Shown: positions 1 through 8,150 of the stretch, piece by piece
Position numbering within the stretch: position 1 is the stretch's first letter
Layout of the letters: each line of letters opens with the position of its first letter
NCBI GenBank assembly: GCA_964426135.1
Contig: CAYRPN010000147.1
Span: 1-14,095 of the forward strand
Direction: 5' to 3'
Source of the DNA: CAYRPN01 sp964426135
Lineage (GTDB): Bacteria > Planctomycetota > Phycisphaerae > Phycisphaerales > Phycisphaeraceae
DNA: 14,095 nucleotides
The notes under the pieces: generated by a model
What the model was told of the DNA's origin: nothing
Databases searched by the model: none
The model's input: the letters and a program-made list of their open reading frames with translations, nothing else
Program-made: the position numbers and the translations under genes

Positions 1-84
1 CACCCTACACCCTACACCCTACACCCTACACCCTACACCCTACACCCTACACCCTACACCCTACACCCTACACCCTACACCCTA
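1..84. repeat. 12-copy tandem heptamer array (CACCCTA)n
   Basis: Twelve perfect, uninterrupted copies of the 7-mer CACCCTA run from the first base, so the array probably extends beyond the window. From 85 to about 103 it decays into variants (acccctaaaccccaaaccc) that resemble eukaryotic telomere units but are not them. The + strand is C-rich. The - strand reads TAGGGTG, giving a GGG run every 7 bases with 4-base loops, a spacing able to form G-quadruplexes. The array is open in all three + frames, and the frame of the next gene is closed by a TAA at 83-85 in the first imperfect unit. It therefore lies just upstream of that gene and not inside it. Its function is unknown; slipped-strand expansion is the simplest origin. 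Confidence 0.95.
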
Positions 85-103
85 ACCCCTAAACCCCAAA
101 CCC

Positions 104-1771
104 TTGTCCAAACTCTCCGCCCTCCATTCCGGCCTTGCTCGCGTCCGACGCTTCCGCTCCACCGTTCGCTGGGGCAGTGCGTGGTCGGTGTTCTTCGCCG
201 TCGCTCTGGGCATCATCCTTGGCGCATTTCTCCTGGATGTGTTGCTGCACATGGGCCGGGTCGAACGCGGCATCGTTCTCGTTTTCTTTTTCGTGATGTG
301 CGGCTGGACGTTCCGCCGGTTCGTGATGCCCGCCATGACCGTGCGCGAGGATGAAACCGAACTCGCCCTGATGGTCGAGCGCAAACAGGGCATCGGCAGC
401 GAACTGGTCGCCGCCCTGCAGTTCGCCGACGCCGACCGAACCCAGTACGGCTCAGCCGACCTGCGCGGAGCGGTCATCGACATCACCGACGAAGTCGCCT
501 CCAGCTTGAATTACCTCGACGGCTTCTCCCGCCAGGAACTGACGCGCCGCTTCATGACGCTGGCGATCATCGTGCTCCTCACGCTGATTCCATGGGTCTT
601 CTTTCCTCGGCACGCGGTGGCGTTCGCCAACCGTTTCCTTCTGGGCAGCGCTCACTACCCGACGCGCACCGTCATCGAATCGATCGAACTGCCGAAGAAG
701 CGCACCGCCTACGGCCAGCCCGTGGTCTTCAAGATCACCGCCAGCGGCGAACTGCCCGAGTCAGGCCGCGTCGAAGTGCGGGCCGTCACCAGCGGCCTGC
801 GCACGACCATCGAACTGAAGCAGCTCGAACAGGACAAGACGATCTACCAGGGCGAACTGCCCCGCGCTCTGGACGACATCGTCTATCAGATTTACCTGGG
901 CGATGCTTACACCGAAGAACGCGAAGTCTCGCTCATTCCGCTGCCGGTTGTGGAATTGGGCCTGGCGGTGGAGATTCCCGTCTACGCCAGGGGCATTTTC
1001 CCCGTCAGCGCGGAGGGCCGGCAGCGCGTGGTGCTCGAGGGCTCGCGCGTCATTCCCACGGTGACCAGCGACAAGCCGCTGCTGGCGGCCCGCATCGTCG
1101 TCGATGGCAACACGTACCCGATGCGCAGGGAGACCGACAAGCGCTACACGCTGGACACGCCCGACACGCCGATGGCCCGCGCGGTCAAGGACATGCGCTT
1201 CGAGATTCAGGTGAAGGATGCCGACGGTCTGGCGCTGGATCGCCCGATCTCCGGCGTGGTGCAGGTCCGTGCCGACCAGCCGCCGCGCATTGCCGCCGCG
1301 ACGGTCACCCGCTTCGTCCTTGCCAATGCCGCCCCGAAGATCAAGTTCAAAGCCGTGGACGATTACGCGCTTGGAAAAATCCAGCTTCGCAAGGCCATCA
1401 TCCGCGCCCCGGCCGAGGGCGAGCCGGCGCCCTCCGTCGAATCCGCCGGCGGCGCCGCCGGTGCCGTGGTCGCCGCCCAGGAGGTCATCACCACGGTGCG
1501 CGAGATTAAGGACGGAATTCGCGAGCTGGCCGATACAATAGCGGTTGAGCTCACCGACCTGAAGCTCAACCTCGGCGACCGCGTCGAGGTCACGCTCGAA
1601 GCCATCGATTTCCGCGGCCCCCTCCCCGGCAAGGCCACCCGCAGCGAACGCATCGTCTTTCAGGTCACCGACCGCAAGGGCGTCCTCGACGCCATGCGCG
1701 AACTCGATCCGCAGATGGACAAGAAGCTTGACCAGATCATCGACGCCCATTTGGGCGGAGGGTCACCATGA
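104..1771 (+). CDS. DUF4175-like multi-TM membrane protein of the MoxR/DUF58 locus
   Basis: 555 aa. A short basic N-terminus is followed by two hydrophobic helices (about residues 25-46 and 56-71), a cytosolic-type helical stretch with EDETELALMVERK (about 82-94), and a third TM segment (about 150-167, LAIIVLLTLIPWVFF). The rest is a long extracytoplasmic region of beta-rich, Ig-like character, including the VDDYALGKIQL stretch near 410. This layout matches DUF4175-like proteins that sit next to moxR and DUF58 genes in planctomycetes; the biochemical role is unknown. The start is TTG at 104: the frame is closed by TAA at 83-85, no in-frame ATG precedes the first TM helix, and the residues from there (MSKLSALHSGLARVRR) look like a natural N-terminus. 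No Shine-Dalgarno site is visible. It overlaps the next gene by 4 bases (ATGA, 1768-1771), indicating translational coupling. Confidence is high for the gene, moderate for the start and family. Confidence 0.85.
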   Translation: MSKLSALHSGLARVRRFRSTVRWGSAWSVFFAVALGIILGAFLLDVLLHMGRVERGIVLVFFFVMCGWTFRRFVMPAMTVREDETELALMVERKQGIGSELVAALQFADADRTQYGSADLRGAVIDITDEVASSLNYLDGFSRQELTRRFMTLAIIVLLTLIPWVFFPRHAVAFANRFLLGSAHYPTRTVIESIELPKKRTAYGQPVVFKITASGELPESGRVEVRAVTSGLRTTIELKQLEQDKTIYQGELPRALDDIVYQIYLGDAYTEEREVSLIPLPVVELGLAVEIPVYARGIFPVSAEGRQRVVLEGSRVIPTVTSDKPLLAARIVVDGNTYPMRRETDKRYTLDTPDTPMARAVKDMRFEIQVKDADGLALDRPISGVVQVRADQPPRIAAATVTRFVLANAAPKIKFKAVDDYALGKIQLRKAIIRAPAEGEPAPSVESAGGAAGAVVAAQEVITTVREIKDGIRELADTIAVELTDLKLNLGDRVEVTLEAIDFRGPLPGKATRSERIVFQVTDRKGVLDAMRELDPQMDKKLDQIIDAHLGGGSP

Positions 1772-4723
1772 AGAACATGACACGGACCGTTCTCACCTTT
1801 GTCCTCGCACTGACGCTCGCCGCCCAGGGATGGGCTCAGGCGCCAACCAAGGCTGCCCCCGGTGCTGCCCCCGGTGCTGCCCCCGGTGCTGCCGCGGGCG
1901 CGACCGCTCCCAAGGCCGCCGGCGGCGACTACATCGGCCGCACCAAGTCCAGCCAGGAGCGCGCCCGCGAGCTCACCAGCGAGCTCGTTGCCGCCCTGCT
2001 CGAATCCCACATCCAGCAGCTTGAAGACAACAAGCTGCACGACCTGCCCCTCTACAAAGACCTCATCGACATGCGCAGCCGCATGAGCGATCTGGCCGCC
2101 AAGATGATGCCCGCGGTCATCGACCTCTTGACCGAAGCCTCCGAGGCCACCGGCGCCAAGCGCACGCAGCTCATCGGCAAGGCCCAGGACCGCATGCGCG
2201 ACATCCTGCTCAAGCTGCTCGCTGAACGCGAGCGCATCCGCATCCGCCGCCAGCAGGCCATGCTCATCGAGCGCCTCACCGAGATCATCGGCAAGCAGAA
2301 AGCCGCCCGCACTTCCACGCTCGCCCTGGGCCCCACCGATGAGCAGGCGATCGTCGTCACGCTCGGTTCGCAAGGCGCCGTCCAGTCGCTTTATGTCACC
2401 TTCGCCGACATGCTCAAGGACGTGGCCACCTGGTCGGGCGACCTGGGCGCCGTCGCCGCCGGCGCTCAGCGCGTGCTCAAGACCGCCAACGTCGATGCCA
2501 GCCTCGGCAGCGCCAAGGAAAGCCTGCAGATGGCCCGCTTCATGGACGCCGCCGCCAGCCAGCAGTCGGTGATCGACAGCCTGGAAAAAGTCCTCGCCGA
2601 GATCCGCCGCCTCGAAGATCCCTCCGCCATCGACAAGGACGTGGTCGAAGCCGTCAAGAAACTCATCAAGGAACAGGAAGACATCCGCGACGCCGCCAAG
2701 GCCGCCAAGAACGACGCGAAGAAGCAGGAGGAACTGCTGAAAGAGCAGACCCTCGTCCAGCAGAAACTGCAGCGCCTGGAAAACCAGATCAGCGGCAGCG
2801 AACGCGCCAACGACCTGGCCGCCCGCGCTGTCGCCGCCGCCCAGGAAGCGCGTGAGGCTCTTTTCTCCGAGGACAACAAGGCCGCCACCGCCGAGCAGGG
2901 CAAGGTCATCGGCTCCCTCGCCGAATTGCAGAAGGAACTCGAAAAAGCCGCCGGCCTGACCGACGGCGCGCTCTCAGCCGAGCAATACGAAAAGCAGGCC
3001 GACCAGCTCGCCGCCACCAGGAAGGAACTGGAAGCCGCCGCCGCCAAGCATCAGGAAGCCGAGAAACAGGCCGAGGCCAAGCAGGAACCCGCCGCAGCGA
3101 AAACGGAAAAGGAAGTCGCCAAGGCGCTCGACAAGGCCAACGACAAGGCCGGCCTGCCGCCCGCCGTCGAATCCCGCATCGAGTCAGCCAAGGAAGCCGC
3201 CGCCGAAGCCGCCAAGGCCGTGGAACAGAAAGCCGCCGACGCCGGTGAGAAACTCGAAGCCACCGAAAAAGCAATCAAGCAGGCCATCGGCCAGGTCGCC
3301 GAAGCCGAGAACAACGCCCGCCGCAACGCGCTGGCCGTGAAGCTCGGCGAACTGAACAAGGCCGCCGAATCCCTCGCCCGCGCCGCCGCCAAGGCCAAGG
3401 AAACCGCCGAGACCATCGAGGCCGGCAAGCCCGTCCCCGCCGATGCCAAGGAGCAGTTGGGCAAGGTCGAGGAAATCGCCAAGAAGGTCGCCGCAGGCGT
3501 CGAGAAACTCGTGCCCGAAGCGTTGCCATCACTGGCGGAAGGCGCCAAGGCCGCCGACAAAGCGGAGAACGCGCTGCCCGCCGGCAAGGAAGGCGACGAG
3601 CCGCAGAAGGTCGAGCCGGCCGCCAAGGCCGCCGAAGCCGCCGCCGCTTCCGAGAAGGCCGCCGCCAATCTCGACAAGGCCGCCGACGCCATCCGCAAGG
3701 AAATGGTGAAGACCGCGCAGAAGCTGGCCGAGAAGGCCAGCGGAGAACTGGAGAAACTGGCGGGCCTGATCGAGGAAGTCGACAAGGCCGCCGAGCAGAC
3801 GCCCAAAGCGGACCAGCTTGCCAAGCTCGCCGACAAGGCGTTCGAGCAGGCGCCCTCCGTCGGCCAGGCTCTGGAAAACGCCGCCGAGAACGCTGAGCGG
3901 GCCGGCGAAAAGGGTCAGCCGCAGGCTGGTGAAAAAGGCCAGCCCCAGGCTGGTGAAAAAGGTCAGCCCCAGGCTGGTGAAAAGGGTCAGCCCCAGGCTG
4001 GTGAAAAAGGTCAGCCGCAGGCTGGTGAAAAGGGTCAGCCGCAGGCCGGTGAAAAGGGTCAACCCCAGGCTGGTGAAAAAGGTCAGCCCCAGGCTGGTGA
4101 GAAAGGTCAGCCGCAGGCTGGTGAAAAGGGCCAGCCCCAGGCCGGTGAAAAGGGCCAGCCCCAGGCCGGTGAGAAAGGTCAGGCCCAGGCTGGTGAGAAA
4201 GGTCAGCCGACCGGGGGACAGGCAGGTGAAAAGGGTCAGCCGCAGGCTGGTGAAAAGGGTGAACAAGCGGGCGAGCAGGCACAGGCCGCCGCCGAGCGTG
4301 ATGTGAACCGCGCCCAGGTGCTGGCTGACATCAAGCGCGACGAATTGCAGAAGCAGCTTGAACTGGCCGAGCGCCTCGCCGCCCTCGCCCAGCAGGGCAA
4401 GGAATCGGCCGAGCAGCTCGCCCAGGCCCGCGAAGCCTTCAACGAAGGCCAGCAAGTCGGCGGCGAGAAGGGCGAACCAGCCGGCGGCGAGAAAGGCCAA
4501 CAGGCTGGCGAAAAAGGTCAGCCCACTGGTGGCGAAAAGGGCCAGCAAGCCGGCGGTGAAAAAGGTCAGCAGGCCGGTGGCGAAAAAGGCCAACAGGCCG
4601 GCGGTGAAAAGGGTCAGCCTACTGGTGGTGAAAAGGGCCAGCAAGCCGGCGGTGAAAAAGGTCAGCAGGCCGGCGGTGAAAAAGGTCAGCAGGCCGGCGG
4701 CGAAAAGGGTCAGCAAGCCGGCG
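1768..4723 (+). CDS. Giant secreted Ala/Glu/Lys-rich repeat protein, N-terminal part (runs into assembly gap)
   Basis: 985 complete codons before the N run; the same gene continues at 4824-5975 in another register. Start ATG 1768 has a GGAG about 8 nt upstream and overlaps the previous stop. A Sec signal peptide (MKNMTRTVLTFVLALTLAAQGWAQA) ends near residue 25, then a PGAA repeat of three 12-bp units (1858-1893). Residues about 45-260 form a helical domain (ERARELTSELVAALLESHI...), likely the conserved part of the family. Residues about 260-710 are Ala/Glu/Lys-rich with heptad-like spacing, predicted to be long helix or coiled coil. From residue 712 come AGEKGQPQ repeats, a helical spacer (about 840-890, DIKRDELQKQLELAERLAAL), then AGGEKGQQ repeats into the gap. 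Exported structural or envelope-associated role is inferred from signal peptide and composition. Long reverse-strand frames opposite it are by-products of the repeats. Confidence 0.85.
1858..1893 (+). repeat. Short PGAA coding repeat (3 x 12 bp)
   Basis: Three identical CCCGGTGCTGCC units encode PGAA right after the signal peptide of the giant protein (residues 31-42). They are identical at DNA level, so the expansion is probably recent. It likely forms a flexible linker between the cleavage site and the first helical domain. Confidence 0.85.
3901..4245 (+). repeat. AGEKGQPQ octapeptide repeat block (24-bp period)
   Basis: Eleven perfect AGEKGQPQ units at protein level (3901-4164) are followed by AGEKGQAQ (4165-4188), a 33-bp variant AGEKGQPTGGQ (4189-4221) and one more AGEKGQPQ (4222-4245), then fade into AGEKGEQAGEQ. 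Between the perfect units every DNA difference I see is synonymous (gct/gcc, ggt/ggc, gaa/gag, aaa/aag, cag/caa, ccg/ccc). GEK and GQP look like collagen triplets, but the QA pair after each GEKGQP breaks the Gly-X-Y register, so no collagen triple helix is expected. Confidence 0.95.
4459..4723 (+). repeat. AGGEKGQQ octapeptide repeat block, left of gap
   Basis: 24-bp period units of type GGEKGQQA/GGEKGQPT/GGEKGEPA, starting at residue 898 of the giant protein and running up to the N gap. One unit lacks a Gly (AGEKGQPT). Later units carry longer stretches of identical DNA than the upstream AGEKGQPQ block, for example AAGGTCAGCAGGCCGGCGG recurring, which fits the assembly failing here. Confidence 0.93.
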
Positions 4724-4823
4724 NNNNNNNNNNNNNNNNNNNNNNNNNNNNNNNNNNNNNNNNNNNNNNNNNNNNNNNNNNNNNNNNNNNNNNNNNNNNN
4801 NNNNNNNNNNNNNNNNNNNNNNN
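4724..4823. other. Assembly gap (100 N) inside the repeat gene
   Basis: Exactly 100 N, the usual placeholder for a gap of unknown size. The repeat unit is the same on both sides. Left of the gap the coding register ends on the first base of a codon (4723). Right of it a codon begins at 4824. The real missing length must therefore be 3n+2 nt if the gene is intact. The repeat pattern predicts 11 nt (completing GEKG) plus a multiple of 24. Confidence 0.97.
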
Positions 4824-4907
4824 CAGCAAGCCGGCGGCGAAAAGGGTCAGCCCGCTGGTGGTGAAAAGGGCCAGCAAGCCGGCGGTGAAAAGGGCCAGCA
4901 GGCAGGC
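4824..4907 (+). repeat. AGGEKGQQ octapeptide repeat block, right of gap
   Basis: Three further units (QQAGGEKGQPAGGEKGQQAG and on) in the register starting at 4824, matching the block that ends at 4723. This shows the two gene halves belong together and that the gap lies inside one repeat array. Confidence 0.93.
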
Positions 4908-5975
4908 CAAGCCGGTCAGCAAGTTGCGCAAGCGATTCAAAAGCAGGCCGAAGCCCTTCAGGGCATCGGCGAAGCGGTCACCGAAGTCACCGGTCAGAAC
5001 GAACTGGCGAACCAACCGATCGCCGAAGCGGTTGAACTCGCCCAAGGCCTGACCCCCGCAGCCGGTGAGCAGGCACAAGCCGGTCAGCAAGCCGGCCAAC
5101 CCGCCGGCCAAGGCCAGCAAGCCGGCGAACAGGGCCAGAAGGGCGCCCAACCCGGCGGCCAGCAAGGCCAGCAAGGCGAAGGTCAGGGGAAAGGCCAGGG
5201 CGAAGGCCAGGCCAAAGGTGAAGGCCAGGGCCAAGGTGAGGGTCAGGGCGAAGGTCAAGGCCAAGGACAAGGCCAAGGACAAGGGCAAGGACAAGGTCAG
5301 GGCCAAGGACAAGGTCAAGGCCAGGGGCAAGGCCAGGGTCAGGGACAAGGCCAAGGCCAGGGTCAAGGCCAGGGTCAAGGCCAAGGCCAGGGTCAAGGTC
5401 AAGGACAAGGTCAGGGGCAAGGTCAGGGCGAGCCCAGCCTGAGCACGCCCTCAGCCTCCGCACTGGCGACCGCCCAAGCCATCGCAGGTCCGGCGGCTTC
5501 AGCCGCCGCCTCCGCCGCTCAAGGCCAGGGCGAAGGTCAGGGTCAAGGTCAGGGTCAAGGTCAGGGTCAAGGCCAGGGTCAGGGTCAAGGTCAGGGACAA
5601 GGTCAGGGCCAGGGTCAAGGACAAGGTCAGGGTCAGGGCCAAGGCCAAGCCTCCGCCACCCCCGGCGAAGCCGGCCCTTCCGGTGAAGGCGGCGGCTCCT
5701 CCAAGGGCAAGACCACCAAATCCGAAAACGCCGGCGTCAAGGAAGGCCCCGGCGAGAAGGTCGCCATGAAGGAAGGCGCCGACGCCCGCACCGCCAAGAA
5801 CAACGAAGACTCCGACGCCAAGGCCCGCGCCAAGAGCGATCCCAAGGGCTGGTCCGCCTCGCTGCCCCCCGGCGTCCGCGACGCCATGAAGGCCCGCGAT
5901 AAACGCAACCTCCCCCGCGGCTACGAAGACCGCCTCAAGGCGTACTTTGAGGAGCTCGACAAGGCGGAGAAGTGA
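4824..5975 (+). CDS. Giant secreted repeat protein, C-terminal part (after assembly gap)
   Basis: 383 codons from the first base after the gap to TGA 5973-5975, with no internal stop. It is the continuation of the 1768 gene, shown by the same AGGEKGQQ repeat in this register (4824-4907). Reading straight through the 100 N instead gives an unrelated Ser/Lys/Arg-rich tail ending at 5052, which is an artefact. Domains in order: the last AGGEKGQQ units; a short helical spacer (4917-5060, QVAQAIQKQAEALQGIGEAV); a Gly-Gln dipeptide tract (5175-5429); an Ala/Ser linker (5430-5519); a second Gly-Gln tract (5520-5648); a charged Gly/Lys-rich stretch; and a conserved-looking C-terminus with SLPPGVRDAMKARDKRNLPR followed by GYEDRLKAYFEEL. 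That last motif resembles the C-terminal ends of large planctomycete proteins in such loci, from memory of the family. The total protein exceeds 1368 aa. Confidence 0.85.
   Translation, partial: QQAGGEKGQPAGGEKGQQAGGEKGQQAGQAGQQVAQAIQKQAEALQGIGEAVTEVTGQNELANQPIAEAVELAQGLTPAAGEQAQAGQQAGQPAGQGQQAGEQGQKGAQPGGQQGQQGEGQGKGQGEGQAKGEGQGQGEGQGEGQGQGQGQGQGQGQGQGQGQGQGQGQGQGQGQGQGQGQGQGQGQGQGQGQGQGQGQGQGEPSLSTPSASALATAQAIAGPAASAAASAAQGQGEGQGQGQGQGQGQGQGQGQGQGQGQGQGQGQGQGQGQGQASATPGEAGPSGEGGGSSKGKTTKSENAGVKEGPGEKVAMKEGADARTAKNNEDSDAKARAKSDPKGWSASLPPGVRDAMKARDKRNLPRGYEDRLKAYFEELDKAEK
5175..5429 (+). repeat. Gly-Gln dipeptide tract 1 (6-bp period)
   Basis: 85 codons that alternate Gly with Gln, Glu or Lys almost perfectly (one Ala replaces Gly near 5211). 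The first third is GEGQGKGQ-like and charged; the remainder is pure GQ. At DNA level it is a hexanucleotide array GG(T/C/A/G)CA(G/A) with mixed synonymous codons. It is low-complexity, presumably disordered or hydrogel-like; function unknown. Confidence 0.95.
5520..5648 (+). repeat. Gly-Gln dipeptide tract 2 (6-bp period)
   Basis: 43 codons of Gln-Gly alternation with a single Glu near the start. A 30-codon Ala/Ser/Thr/Pro-rich linker (5430-5519, SLSTPSASALATAQAIAG) separates it from tract 1. The two tracts share hexamers such as GGTCAGGGTCAAGG, so unequal recombination between them is possible. Confidence 0.95.
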
Positions 5976-5997
5976 ATTTGTGTTGTGTTCAACTTAA

Positions 5998-6441
5998 ATG
6001 GCTCGCGAGAATTTGACCGCAATGCTGAACACATTCTTCAGTTACTTTCCTGGTGAATCCGCAAAGAAGAATCTCACCTGCGAGCCAGAGCGCCGACGCG
6101 CGCTAGGTGAGTTGCTCGCAATCGTTGACCAATTCTTTCGCTTGCCACCACTAAAAAGCTATGGCGACGGAATTGGAGGTACGCACGCCACGCTCACCGT
6201 TATTGACAATGGATTCATTTTGCATGCATACTTTGATGAAGATGGGATCGGGCTGGAGATGTACGGTCCAGTTGTGCCCGGCACAGAACGAGAACACGGT
6301 GATCCATATGACGGAAGTGGCCTCTGGGGCGCGGTAGATGTACCAACACTAAAGGAAGTTTTGCGTTTACTCGATGCAGGAACCTCTCCACGTGAATACG
6401 TTCAAACAAATGGGATTAACGTGGGAGTGATCGAAGACTAA
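5998..6441 (+). CDS. Unknown 147-aa protein, lower GC than neighbours
   Basis: I do not recognise a family. The protein starts MARENLTAMLNTFFSYFPGE, has a helical first third (RRRALGELLAIVDQFFRLPP), then a beta-rich middle (THATLTVIDNGFILHAYFDE) and an acidic C-terminus ending NGINVGVIED. There is no signal peptide or TM segment, so it is probably cytosolic. By hand count the gene is about 50% GC, against roughly 60-67% in sampled lines of moxR next door, and its codons are far more A/T-ending. It lies 22 bp after the giant protein gene and 42 bp before moxR. Start is ATG 5998 without a clear ribosome site; ATG 6022 is an alternative. The base composition and its place inside a conserved locus suggest recent acquisition. 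The small acidic soluble form would also fit an immunity-like protein, but that is a guess. Confidence 0.75.
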   Translation: MARENLTAMLNTFFSYFPGESAKKNLTCEPERRRALGELLAIVDQFFRLPPLKSYGDGIGGTHATLTVIDNGFILHAYFDEDGIGLEMYGPVVPGTEREHGDPYDGSGLWGAVDVPTLKEVLRLLDAGTSPREYVQTNGINVGVIED

Positions 6442-6483
6442 TTGGCACTAACAAATTGAAACCTCGTAACACTGGAACGGAAA

Positions 6484-7533
<1,050 letters not shown>

Positions 7534-7557
7534 GGTCCGTGTTGCTCGGCGGTGCGC

Positions 7558-7563
7558 TACAAT
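7558..7563 (+). promoter_or_regulatory. Possible -10 element before the DUF433/DUF5615 pair
   Basis: TACAAT lies 32 bp before the ATG of the DUF433 gene, within the 61-bp spacer after moxR. No convincing -35 is present at 16-18 bp (the closest, TTGCTC at 7542, is only 10 bp away). A short inverted repeat CTTTC(7570-7574)/GAAAG(7581-7585) follows and could be an operator for self-regulation, as is common in such modules. This is weak evidence only. Confidence 0.25.
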
Positions 7564-7594
7564 CGTGTGCTTTCCTTGTCGAAAGGCGCGAAAC

Positions 7595-7822
7595 ATGGAC
7601 GAATCCTGGCGATCACGCATCACCTTCGAACCCGGCAAACGCGGCGGGCGGCCCTGCATCCGCGGCATGCGCATCACGGTGTTCGACGTTCTTTCGTACC
7701 TCGCGGCGGGAATGACCACGGCGCAGATTCTCGATGACTTTCCCTACCTCACCGCCGAGGACATCCAGGCTTGTCTCGCCTACGCCGCCGAGCGCGAGCG
7801 GAGCATGGTGGCGGTCGCGTGA
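7595..7822 (+). CDS. DUF433 family antitoxin-like protein
   Basis: 75 aa from ATG 7595. The sequence RITFEPGKRGGRPCIRGMRI, followed by TVFDVLSYLAAGMTTAQILDDFP and LTAEDIQACLAYAAERERS, is the classic DUF433 pattern: a GG.PCIRG.RI strand pair plus a helix-turn-helix-like C-terminal half. These small DNA-binding-type proteins are found next to DUF5615 (PIN-like, Mut7-C-like) proteins and are regarded as putative antitoxins. An upstream in-frame GTG at 7565 exists, but homology begins at MDESWRSRITF, so ATG 7595 is preferred. It ends in a GTGA overlap (7819-7822) with the DUF5615 reading frame, so the two are translationally coupled. It appears intact, whereas its partner is frameshifted. Confidence 0.9.
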   Translation: MDESWRSRITFEPGKRGGRPCIRGMRITVFDVLSYLAAGMTTAQILDDFPYLTAEDIQACLAYAAERERSMVAVA

Positions 7823-8150
7823 AGCTGCTCTTCGATCAGAACCTGTCGCCCAAGTTGGCCGAGCGTCTGGCCGACCTGTTTCCCGGTTCGTCTCACGTGC
7901 AAACCGAAGGGCTGACTGTGCGGATGACGGACGAATCTGGGAGCACGCGCGCGTTCAGGGTTTCGCTATCGTGTCCAAGGACGTCGATTTCAACATTCTT
8001 AGCGTGCTTCGAGGAACCCCTCCCAAAGTAATCTGGTTGTTGCTGGGAAATTGCACCACGGAGCAGATCGAGGCGGCACTTCGTTCGAGAGCGGCTGACC
8101 TGCTGAAGTTCGAGAGCGATGGATCGATGGGGACTCTGGTCGTGCGATGA
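7819..8150 (+). pseudogene. DUF5615 (PIN-like) toxin, broken by a 1-nt frameshift
   Basis: The first part, from GTG 7819, reads VKLLFDQNLSPKLAERLADL...SSHVQTEGLT, the standard DUF5615 N-terminus with its nuclease-like Asp in LLFDQN. After about 7917 the homologous sequence moves to the register starting at 8148-3n: ADDGRIWEHARVQGFAIVSK, then DVDFNILSVLRGTPPKVIWL, LLGNCTTEQIEAALRSR and a normal C-terminus at TGA 8148-8150. Adding one base near 7918-7921 gives an uninterrupted protein of 110 aa, the family's usual length, with GLTVADDGRIWEHA across the join. As written, the first register continues into an unrelated tail and stops at 8031. Either the toxin has been inactivated by a single deletion, or this is a sequencing or assembly error. 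PIN-like proteins of this type are predicted RNases; activity is not shown. Confidence 0.8.

Noticed and set aside
1..84. CRISPR array or true telomere
   Set aside because: There are no spacers between units, and the unit CACCCTA is not a known telomere repeat; contiguous perfect copies fit a simple tandem repeat.
761..1750. 329-codon reverse-strand frame opposite the DUF4175-like gene
   Set aside because: It is an antisense shadow of a high-GC gene; its Gly/Asp/His-rich translation has no domain, and the + strand gene has clear TM segments and operon coupling.
3901..4245. Collagen-like protein
   Set aside because: GEK-GQP are Gly-X-Y triplets but each pair is followed by QA, breaking the three-residue period.
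3529..4716. 395-codon reverse-strand frame opposite the repeat region (Leu/Thr/Phe-rich)
   Set aside because: It is the complement of the 24-bp repeats, whose reverse frames happen to lack stops; the + strand gene has a signal peptide, ribosome site and ordered domains.
1768..5052. A single 1094-aa protein read literally through the N run
   Set aside because: The tail after the gap is in the wrong register; the repeat and the C-terminal domain continue in the register of 4824-5975.
4710..5463. Reverse-strand frames with alternating Leu-Thr/Leu-Ala or Gly-Leu/Pro patterns across the GQ tracts
   Set aside because: They are complements of the hexanucleotide array and cross the N gap; no start context or recognisable domain.
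7570..7585. CTTTC/GAAAG stem as a moxR terminator
   Set aside because: Only 5 bp, no GC-rich stem and no U-run; mentioned only as a possible operator.
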